Shown here: piece after piece, positions 17,546-24,713 of the stretch
Position numbering within the stretch: the stretch's first letter is position 1
Layout: every line of letters starts with the position of its first letter
Source of the DNA: Lachnospiraceae bacterium
GTDB lineage: Bacteria > Bacillota > Clostridia > Lachnospirales > Lachnospiraceae
NCBI GenBank assembly: GCA_015056815.1
Contig: SVFN01000024.1
Span: forward strand, 1-64,000
Direction of reading: 5' to 3'
Length of the DNA: 64,000 bases
Notes under the pieces: model-generated
Told to the model about the DNA's origin: nothing
Database searches by the model: none
What the model saw: only the letters and a program-made list of their open reading frames with translations
Program-made: the position numbers and the translations under genes

Positions 17546-17594
17546 AATTGCTGCAGGATTTTTTTGTATGAGACAATCTTTATTCCTGAAGGCG
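17512..17594 (+). pseudogene. GNAT acetyltransferase N-terminal remnant with T7 frameshift
   Basis: ATG 17512 opens MELREIRDNEIELLQDF, like a GNAT start. A run of seven T at 17559-17565 then shifts the frame to a stop at 17569. Reading with six T gives FLYETIFIPEG, the expected continuation. The sequence then switches to the dispersed KAQREY repeat, so the gene is also truncated. Confidence 0.6.
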
Positions 17595-17690
17595 CAGCGA
17601 GAGTATCACGCAAAGCGGAGCATCGGCAAAGAATTCAGAGATGGATTCGATGCCGATCTTTTTTTGACAGAATATAACAAAAATATAAAA
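17589..17690 (+). repeat. Dispersed KAQREY repeat, copy 2
   Basis: Matches 14489-14580 at most positions, including GGCAAAGAATTCAGA and the AT-rich end before TTTTTGAC. Here it is joined to a GNAT remnant instead of the MNKYVSLDK start. Confidence 0.55.
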
Positions 17691-18084
17691 TTTTTGACAA
17701 GTTTGATTGGTAGAAGAAACGGTAATTATCTAATACAATTTTCATATAAATTATGAATCTAAGGAGGGTAGATGAAAAAGATGTTTGTTTTTTGCAAAGA
17801 TGAAATGCAAATTGCAAAGGCAAAATGTAGGTTGTTGCAAAATGTCATTCTTGGGGGCTGCACTCCCAAACCCCTGTATAGTTGCGGCTTAGAGATGGTT
17901 TGAAGGACAACCATCCCTAACCCACAATTCTGCAATTACCTACAAAACGACTTTGCAACTTTCTACATCAGAGTTTTGCAACCAACAGGTAAAGTGAACG
18001 TTAAGAAGAAGGCTTGGATCGGGATGCTGGATCCGAAGGAACAGAAGGAATAATAAAACGAAAATAGCTGTGCGGTTTTCAATC
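17691..18084. other. About 390-bp gap with repeated TTGCAAA motifs, no gene
   Basis: TTGCAAA or TTGCAAC recurs about eight times between 17790 and 17990, around a stretch with GGGGGCTGCACTCCC. A short frame at 17772 has AGGAGGG upstream and 43 codons but no recognised family. I see nothing firmer. Confidence 0.3.
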
Positions 18085-18136
18085 TTGACAATCATACGAA
18101 TATCGAATAGAATAGAAAGTGAGATATATCTCACTT
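18085..18136 (+). promoter_or_regulatory. Promoter and operator of tetR 2
   Basis: TTGACA at 18085-18090, 17 bp, TAGAAT at 18108-18113, then the perfect 20-bp palindrome AAGTGAGATATATCTCACTT at 18117-18136, immediately before the ribosome binding site. It suits autorepression by the TetR protein. Confidence 0.8.
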
Positions 18137-18149
18137 ATAAGGAGCGGTA

Positions 18150-18764
18150 ATGGGGATAACACAGCGCAGAACGGATAAAGAAATAATACAAAAAAGGGCT
18201 ATCAAGACCAGAGAGAAGCTGCTTTTGGCGGCTCTTGAACTGTATATGGAGAAGGGATATCACAACACTACCGTTGATGAGATTGCAAAAGGTGCGGGAC
18301 TTTCTACCGGTATCGCATACAGATACTTTAAGAATAAAAAAGAACTGCTTTTGGCGGCGCTTTCCTTTTCGTTTGAAAATATAAAGGATATTGCCGGGGT
18401 ATCCGAAGAAGACTTTATTGCAGATGACATATCAAGTATACTTACTGCTTTTGAACGCATACATACTGAATACAGGGCTTTTCATGAAGAACTTGAAGGG
18501 CTGCGCCACAGCGATGAAGATGTGAGGGTGATTTATGCTGATTTTACCGGAAAGGCGCTTTCTGAACTCTATGATAAACTGCCTGAGAAGATCAGAGAAA
18601 AAAGCCATTCATGGGAGAGGTTAAATATTTCGATAGGCCTTATGGAGAATTACTGCCACGCATACATGGATAACAGACTTAATGAAAAGGGACTGAAATA
18701 TATGCGTGAGGAAACGATCAGGATTATCGAAAAGCTGATGTGGGAGAACAAAGATGACTTTTGA
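18150..18764 (+). CDS. TetR/AcrR family regulator
   Basis: A 204-residue regulator with helix-turn-helix HNTTVDEIAKGAGLSTGIAYR at about residues 38-58 and a C-terminal domain without a specific match. AAGGAG precedes the ATG. The gene overlaps the hydrolase gene by 11 bp, so regulator, hydrolase and FAH-family gene are probably one transcript, controlled through the 20-bp palindrome upstream. Confidence 0.9.
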   Translation: MGITQRRTDKEIIQKRAIKTREKLLLAALELYMEKGYHNTTVDEIAKGAGLSTGIAYRYFKNKKELLLAALSFSFENIKDIAGVSEEDFIADDISSILTAFERIHTEYRAFHEELEGLRHSDEDVRVIYADFTGKALSELYDKLPEKIREKSHSWERLNISIGLMENYCHAYMDNRLNEKGLKYMREETIRIIEKLMWENKDDF

Positions 18765-19521
18765 AGAATTTGGAACAGAAAATGAGAAAAAGATGATGCT
18801 GCTTCCGGGGACATGCTGTGACTGGCAGACAAACTTCTGCAACGTTTTTGATAGTCTTGCCGGGCGATACCACCTGATATGCGTGAATTATGACGGATTC
18901 GATGGATGTAATGATATTTTCCCGGATATGATAACAGTCACGGAAAAGATTGAGAAGTATATTATTGAAAAACATGAAGGAAGGATAGACGCGGCGCTTG
19001 GATCCTCTCTTGGTTCCAGCTTTGTGGGGCAGCTGATTCAGAGAAAGAATGTTCATATGGATCACGGGATCTTTGGCAGTCCTGACCTCGATCAGAGCGG
19101 TAAGATTTCGGCAAAGCTACAGTCTATGCTGGTAGTACCGCTTCTTACCAGCTTTACCAAAAGTGAAAGAAAACAGGAAAAGACCAAAAATCTCCTAAAG
19201 AAGACTTTTCTGATGGAGGATGAGGTTGCCGATAAATTCATGGCGTGCTTTGCAAAATTCAATCCGGAATCCATCAGGAATGAGTATTATACGGATCTGA
19301 TCACATATCTGGAAGATGATATCAAGGTGGAACATACAAAAGCTCATTTCATATATGCCAACAAGATGGGAGAGAAATATCTGAAACGCTATAAAAAATA
19401 TTTCCATGATCCCGACATCAGGGAGTTCGACATGCAGCATGAACAATGGCTTTTCGGAGGAAAGAAATATGCAAAGCCGGTTTTGAAGGCAATAGATGAA
19501 TTCCTGCAAATGCCGGTGTGA
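18754..19521 (+). CDS. Alpha/beta-hydrolase-like protein
   Basis: A 255-residue protein. It has an N-terminal LLPGTCCDWQTNF loop where an oxyanion hole is expected and the nucleophile elbow GSSLGSS at about residue 85 (Ser in the centre). A His near the end lies in DMQHEQWLF. These fit the alpha/beta-hydrolase fold; substrate unknown. It is co-transcribed with the TetR gene it overlaps and with the FAH-family gene 13 bp downstream. Confidence 0.65.
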   Translation: MTFEEFGTENEKKMMLLPGTCCDWQTNFCNVFDSLAGRYHLICVNYDGFDGCNDIFPDMITVTEKIEKYIIEKHEGRIDAALGSSLGSSFVGQLIQRKNVHMDHGIFGSPDLDQSGKISAKLQSMLVVPLLTSFTKSERKQEKTKNLLKKTFLMEDEVADKFMACFAKFNPESIRNEYYTDLITYLEDDIKVEHTKAHFIYANKMGEKYLKRYKKYFHDPDIREFDMQHEQWLFGGKKYAKPVLKAIDEFLQMPV

Positions 19522-19534
19522 GAGGAGAAAATAT

Positions 19535-20398
19535 ATGAGGTTATATACAATAGAATCAGAAAACAAACAGTATGTTGCGGTTGAAGGAAAAGACGGCAGA
19601 CCAGTAACTTTGGATTCGCTGGGGATCCATGTAAAGGATATGAATGAACTGATCCGACGCTTTGACGAAATGAGCCTTACAATCGCCGGCCGACTTGAAA
19701 AAGACACCCCCAAAGAGATCGGGCGTGAATACAGAATAAAGGCACCGATACCGGTACCGGTTCAGGATATCATATGCCTGGGGGTCAATTACAGATCACA
19801 TGTAGAAGAAACAGTTGATGTACTGGATTTCACGAAGAAGACGGATGCCGTTTATTTTTCTAAAAGAGTCAATACGGCAAATGATCCGGAGGGGATAATA
19901 CCGTCATATGATTTTGTGGACAGCCTGGACTATGAAGTCGAACTGGGAGTGATCCTTAAAAAGGATGCATTAAATGTTCCGATAAAAGCGGCAGCTGACT
20001 ATATATTTGGATATACGATCATCAACGATGTAAGTGCGAGAAACCTTCAGCTCAAGCATCAGCAGTGGTACCGGGGGAAAAGTCTTGACGGATACACGCC
20101 CATGGGACCTTGTATCGTTACAGCTGATGAGATAGAAGACGCCCAGGATCTTGATATACGCTGCTATGTTAATAACGAAAAAAGGCAGGAGAGTAATACA
20201 AAAAACATGATCACCTCTGCCGCGGAAGCGATATCTGAGTTATCCCGGGGAATGATACTGAAGGCGGGAACGATCATTGCGACCGGGACGCCGGGCGGAG
20301 TTGCAATGGGAATGAAGCCACCGGTGTATCTGAAAAGTGGTGACGAGATCCGTTGTGAGATACAAGGAATAGGAAGTCTTGTAAACAAGGTCGGATAA
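19535..20398 (+). CDS. Fumarylacetoacetate hydrolase (FAH) family protein
   Basis: A 287-residue enzyme of the FAH/acylpyruvase family. The metal-binding Glu residues lie in DSLDYEVELGVIL, with INDVSARNLQ and GKSLDGYTPMGPCIV further on, and GTIIATGTPGGVAMGM near the end. Members hydrolyse C-C bonds of 2,4-diketo acids or decarboxylate similar compounds. ATG 19535 has AGGAG at a good distance; the longer frame from 19496 overlaps the hydrolase. Last gene of the TetR operon. Confidence 0.9.
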   Translation: MRLYTIESENKQYVAVEGKDGRPVTLDSLGIHVKDMNELIRRFDEMSLTIAGRLEKDTPKEIGREYRIKAPIPVPVQDIICLGVNYRSHVEETVDVLDFTKKTDAVYFSKRVNTANDPEGIIPSYDFVDSLDYEVELGVILKKDALNVPIKAAADYIFGYTIINDVSARNLQLKHQQWYRGKSLDGYTPMGPCIVTADEIEDAQDLDIRCYVNNEKRQESNTKNMITSAAEAISELSRGMILKAGTIIATGTPGGVAMGMKPPVYLKSGDEIRCEIQGIGSLVNKVG

Positions 20399-20654
20399 CA
20401 GTTTTTGCGCAGTACTTAAGCAGGGTACAGGAAGATAACGGAAACATAGTAGCGTTTTTTATAGCGTTAACGAATCATTGGAGTGGTACAATAGTAAAGA
20501 AAATCGCAAGTTGAATGGTCGGCATCTTCTGCCGGCCATATCTTGCACACCTCGTGCACACCCGAAGCAAGTGTCAGGAAATGACACTTGTATCTATACC
20601 TTCCCGATGACTTTTGCCGTATCTTCTCTTACATGCGTAAACGTCCGAAGATAG
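20399..20654. other. Gap with two hairpins, no gene
   Basis: It holds an imperfect hairpin around GGTCGGCA and TGCCGGCC at about 20517-20541, and AAGTGTCA with TGACACTT at about 20569-20589. The minus strand reads YLRTFTHVREDTAKVIGKV and a stop near 20594, possibly the tail of a lost gene. Confidence 0.4.
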
Positions 20655-20840
20655 TATGATATCAGGGTCAAAAGTCTGAATCCACTTTGAGCTTGCTCAA
20701 AGTGGGTGAGTAACTTTATGACCCGCCCCACATTCCGCACTTTCGTGGTGCGAATGCGCCATGAAAGTGCGGAATGTGGGAGGATTGTGGGAGTGCGAAG
20801 CACGGAACAATCCGGATATCGGGTTATGACCCCGACATCA
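20655..20840. repeat. Cloverleaf palindromic element P3, full length
   Basis: A 186-bp element whose 15-base ends (ATGATATCAGGGTCA and TGACCCCGACATCAT) match in inverted orientation at 13 positions. Inside are three hairpins: 20681-20704 (11 bp, 2-base loop), 20726-20779 (18 bp perfect) and 20781-20812 (GGATTGT/ACAATCC with an inner GTGC/GCAC). Together they make a four-way junction. No ORF. Related copies are at 724, 2305, 27363 and 56062. Confidence 0.85.
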
Positions 20841-20863
20841 TAATATAAGGTCAGAATATAAAA

Positions 20864-21116
20864 GTGGCGGAAATGAGATATGATCCCATCCTTGTGGAGG
20901 ATAAGCATTCCCTTGACTGGCACATTAAACAGTTTGAACAGATGGCTGCAACACTCTCAGGATATACGAAGACATGCGTGATCAGCTTCATTGATATCTA
21001 TAAAAAGGTGGAGCGGAACTTCCCGGAAGCGAGGGAGGTTTTTCAAAAGGACAGACTGACGATCGGCAAAGCTTTTATTGAGATTGCTAAGCGGCATGAT
21101 ATCACTATCAGACTGT
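20864..21116 (+). pseudogene. DUF1848 protein, internal fragment
   Basis: The frame reads YDPILVEDKHSLDWHIKQFE, then LSGYTKTCVISFIDIYKK and FIEIAKRHDITIR, matching the middle of the DUF1848 family (radical-SAM-like proteins of unknown function). The start and the Cys-rich C-terminal part are missing. The frame runs straight into 63-bp array 2. The last 20 bases before the array also occur next to array 1. Confidence 0.7.
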
Positions 21117-21122
21117 GTGCCG

Positions 21123-22289
21123 TGGGGAAGATCTTCGCGCAAGAAAAGACAACACAGGAGAGCGAAAAAGCGATCTATGTAGCTGAGGGGAAGATCTTCG
21201 CGAGAGAAAAGACAACACAGGAGAGCGAAAAAGCGATCTATGTAGCTGTGGGGAAGATCTTCGCGCAAGAAAAGACAACACAGGAGAGCGAAAAAGCAAT
21301 CTATGTAGCCGTGGGGAAGATCTTCGCGCAAGAAAAGACAACACAGGAGAGCGAAAAAGCAATCTATGTAGCCGTGGGGAAGATCTTTGCGCAAGAAAAG
21401 ACAACACAGGAGAGCAAAAAGGCGATCTATGTAGCCGGGGGGAAGATTTCGCGAGAGAAAAGACAACACAGGAGAGCAAAAAGGCGATCTATGTAGCCGG
21501 GGGGAAGATTTCGCGAGAGAAAAGACAACACAGGAGAGCAAAAAGGCGATCTATGTAGCCGTGGGGAAGATCTTCACGCAAGAAAAGACAACACAGGAGG
21601 GCGAAAAGGCGATTTATGTAGCTGAGGGGAAGATCTTCGCGCAAGAGAAGACAACACAGGAGAGCAAAGAAGCGATCTATGTAGCTGAGGGGAAGATCTT
21701 CACGCAAGAAAAGACAACACAGGAGAGCAAAAAGGCGATCTATGTAGCTGTGGGGAAGATCTTCGCGCGAGAAAAGACAACACAGAAGAGCAAAAAGGCG
21801 ATCTATGTAGCTGATGGGAAGATCTTCACGCAAGAAAAGACAACACAGGAGAGCAAAAAGGCGATTTATGTAGCCGTGGGGAAGATCTTCACGCAAGAAA
21901 AGACAACACAGGAGAGCAAAAAGGCGATTTATGTAGCTGTGGGGAAGATCTTCACGCAAGAAAAGACAACACAGGAGAGCAAAGAAACGATTTATGTAGC
22001 TGTGGGGAAGATCTTCGCGCAAGAAAAGACAACACAGGAGAGCAAAAAAGCGATTTATGTAGCCGGGGGGAAGATCTTCACGCAAGAAAAGACAACACAG
22101 GAGAGCAAAAAAGCGATCTATGTAGCCGTGGGAAGATCTTCGCGAGAGAAAAGACAACACAGGAGAGCAAAGAAACGATCTATGTAGCTGAGGGGAAGAT
22201 CTTCGCGCAAGAAAAGACAACACAGGAGAGCAAAAAAGCGATCTATGTAGCTGTGGGGAAGATCTTCGCGCAAGAAAAGACAACACAGG
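21123..22289. repeat. 63-bp tandem array 2, about 19 units
   Basis: Nineteen full units and one partial of the same repeat as array 1, with 62- to 63-bp periods. Variation between units includes GCGCAAG or GCGAGAG, and AGCGAAA or AGCAAAA, in blocks: neighbours resemble each other more than distant units. Units 6, 7 and 17 change length and break the frame. The last unit stops after ACAACACAGG and joins an AraC-type fragment. Confidence 0.85.
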
Positions 22290-22302
22290 CAGAACGGATA
22301 AG

Positions 22303-22425
22303 ATGGAGTGGCTTACCGGCATTCGTACAGCAATCGATTATATGGAAGAGCATCTGAAAGATAACATCAGTGCGCGGGATGCAGCGGATCAGGTGACCGG
22401 TTCTTCTTTCTATGTTTGGAAACCC
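22303..22425 (+). pseudogene. AraC-family regulator, N-terminal remnant
   Basis: ATG 22303 reads MEWLTGIRTAIDYMEEHL and NISARDAADQV, with SSFY, the first helix-turn-helix of an AraC regulator. The match ends near 22425, and the frame stops at 22488 without the second helix-turn-helix or ligand domain. Confidence 0.6.
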
Positions 22426-22487
22426 TTTATTTATGGGAATGACACGAATCGTATCACGGGTGTGACAGAACGTCACTTTCCTTCTTA

Positions 22488-23153
22488 ATGGGTCTTTGTT
22501 ACTTTCATATTACCGATGGGCAATACTATATAAAAGGACGAAGAGAACATGAAAGAAAAAAGAAATCTGCTGGCAGGTGTGGAGTGATCGGTGCCTTTTT
22601 CCTGTGGACGGTTTTGATCCGGCGGGTCGATGTGCAGGCTGTGGGGCAGAACAGAACGAAGATTGGATTTGATGATCTGATCTGCCCGGAAGAGATCATT
22701 TCTGCGGCGGCAGATGAGAAGAAAGAGTGCGTGGATAAGTACATATCCCTGATCTGCAATACGCTGGACATCTTTCTGGTATTGCTGCTGCTTTTACCTG
22801 TATTCGGAAATGGAACAGATAGTCCGGCTTCGGTATCGCTGTATGCGATCACGGGTGTAAGTGCGTGGATTAAAATAGTGTTTGCTGTCTTGATTGGCGT
22901 GGCTGTCCTGAACGGTATCTGTGGAGTAATCATCAGCCATTTTGAAAAGCCGGTCTGCGCCTTAGCGTGCAGCAGAATGATCCAGTGGATCATTCTGTCG
23001 CTGAATCGTCATCGGCTTGTGACAGGGATGGTGCTGTCCGTAGCAGGTGCTGCGGTATTCATTCTGACAAGACAGCCCTATGCAGGTATCATCTGGCTGG
23101 CTGTTCTGGTCGTGAAAGGATTACTGATTGGAAAAGGAAAGAACTTATTATGA
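22488..23153 (+). pseudogene. Chimeric membrane ORF (PAP2 start joined to a membrane regulator tail)
   Basis: A 221-codon frame. Codons about 30-68 (IGAFFLWTVLIRRVDVQAVG) look like the start of a PAP2-type phosphatase. After GFDDL it changes to a four-helix membrane region with ISAAADEKKECVDKY, resembling the tail of an XRE-type membrane regulator. A small ATG frame with GGACGAAGAG upstream at about 22550 stops after 12 codons. It looks like a fusion of two gene fragments. Its stop overlaps the GNAT start, so it may still be transcribed. Confidence 0.4.
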
Positions 23154-24283
23154 TCAAAAATGAACGGATAAAGATATATCCTGCAAGTCGGGAACAGATG
23201 GAAAAGCATATCGCTTCAGAGACGGATAAAGAGCTGAAGAAAGCATATGGAGAAATGCTGGAAGGCTGTCTTACGCATCCCGGAGAGTGGGACTGGTATG
23301 CGATGTGGATGATTGAGAAAATGGATGGGGTGCATATCGGGGATCTTTGCTTTAAGGGCATAGAAGCTGGCCGTAATCCGGAGATAGGATATGGCATCCT
23401 GGAAGAATACCGGGGACTGGGGTTCGCCACTGAAGCGGTGAAGCTGGCACTTAAATGGGCGTTTGGGCATTCGATGGTAAAAGCTGTTGAAGCGGAAGCA
23501 GATCCCGATAATGTGGCATCGCAGAGGGTGCTTGTAAAATGCGGGTTCCGTCCAAACGGGGAAATTGGTGAGGAAGGACCCAGATATATAGTTTACGGAG
23601 AAAATGAGATGGATACCAACGAATATACGATACGATTGGAAAAGGAAGAGGATCACAGGGACGTTGAGAACCTTGTGAGAGAATCGTTCTGGAATGTTTA
23701 CCGCCCGGGATGCAGTGAGCATTATGTGATCCATGTGCTCAGGGATGATCCGGCGTTTGTAAAAGAACTGGATTTTGTTATGCACCTGAGCGTGCAGCAG
23801 ACTGCTCCGGTGGATCAGTCTGTCACAGAACAGGATGGCAAGCTGATCGGACAAAATATGTTCATGAAGACGATCATTAAGGCGGATGACGGGAGAATGA
23901 TCCCTGTCTTAACGATGGGACCGATCGGCATCACGCCGGAGTTGAAGCGCAAGGGTTATGGAAAGGCTCTGTTGGATTACTCTTTGAAAAAAGCGGCAGA
24001 AATGGGGTTTGGGGCAGTGCTCTTTGAGGGCAACATCGGCTTTTACAGTCATTGCGGTTTTTCTTATGCCCGGAACTTTGGCATCCGCTATCACGATCTT
24101 CCGGATGGCGCGGATGACTCCTTCTTTCTCTGTAAAGAGCTGATCCCGGGATATCTGGATGATGTGACCGGGGTATACCAGACTCCGCAAGGGTATTATG
24201 TGAAAGATGAAGACGTGGAAGCGTTTGACAGGGAGTTTCCGCCAAAAGAAAAGCGGAAGCTGCCGGGACAGATATTTGGATAA
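23150..24283 (+). CDS. Double GNAT N-acetyltransferase fusion
   Basis: A 377-residue protein with two GNAT domains. The first (about 1-165) is RimJ-like, with EIGYGILEEYRGLGFATEAV and DPDNVASQRVLVKCGF. The second (about 170-310) has ITPELKRKGYGKALLDYSL and GNIGFYSHCGF. ATG 23150 is preceded by AAAAGGAAAG and overlaps the previous stop by 4 bp; the longer frame from 22967 lies over that ORF. Such fusions occur in gut Firmicutes. Substrates unknown. Confidence 0.8.
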   Translation: MIKNERIKIYPASREQMEKHIASETDKELKKAYGEMLEGCLTHPGEWDWYAMWMIEKMDGVHIGDLCFKGIEAGRNPEIGYGILEEYRGLGFATEAVKLALKWAFGHSMVKAVEAEADPDNVASQRVLVKCGFRPNGEIGEEGPRYIVYGENEMDTNEYTIRLEKEEDHRDVENLVRESFWNVYRPGCSEHYVIHVLRDDPAFVKELDFVMHLSVQQTAPVDQSVTEQDGKLIGQNMFMKTIIKADDGRMIPVLTMGPIGITPELKRKGYGKALLDYSLKKAAEMGFGAVLFEGNIGFYSHCGFSYARNFGIRYHDLPDGADDSFFLCKELIPGYLDDVTGVYQTPQGYYVKDEDVEAFDREFPPKEKRKLPGQIFG

Positions 24284-24713
24284 CATATCCGTCAGGTATA
24301 CCGCTTTTGTTTTACTAAGGAAATAGAGACGGATACATGGAAACCCGGGATGCATATGACGAGATTTTTCAGCATAATGTGCTACAAAGGAGCAAGATAA
24401 AAGACTATGGAAACATTGCGTAAAGTATCAAAAATCATAGATGTATTTGTGTTTATACCGGCGACCATCATTCATCTGATCGCAGACAAAGACAAAAAGA
24501 TAATATGGTTCCTTATACGGAGCATTAAATGTAAAAGCTTTTCAAAACAGTATTGGGTGATCGTTCGGTGTCAGATAAGCTTCCGGAAAAGAAAGCAAAA
24601 TGAGACGGATAAATTTTCGCTTTCCGGGATGGATGGGGTGTGGATCCGGAGTATCCGCAGAATATTGAGCGGCAGGTACATTTTCGTGTATCTGCCGCAT
24701 TTGCATCGATCAT
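24284..24713. other. 430-bp gap, no supported gene
   Basis: A frame from ATG 24407 with AAAGGAG nearby begins METLRKVSKIIDVFVFIPAT but turns Arg-rich and runs into the antisense of the ABC permease; I do not support it as a gene. A hairpin GCGGCAG/CTGCCGC at about 24670-24700 lies just past the permease stop. Confidence 0.35.

Noticed and set aside
17559-17565. Programmed frameshift at the T7 run
   Set aside because: The GNAT frame after the shift is soon replaced by unrelated repeat DNA, so a decayed gene is the simpler reading.
20594-20923. 109-residue minus-strand ORF
   Set aside because: Most of it is antisense of palindromic element P3. Only the last 20 residues look protein-like, and they may be the tail of a lost gene.
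21489-22322. Long minus-strand ORFs across both 63-bp arrays (repeats with FFALLCCLFL)
   Set aside because: The period is a multiple of three, so several frames stay open automatically. There is no start site or outside homology, and frame-breaking units are present.
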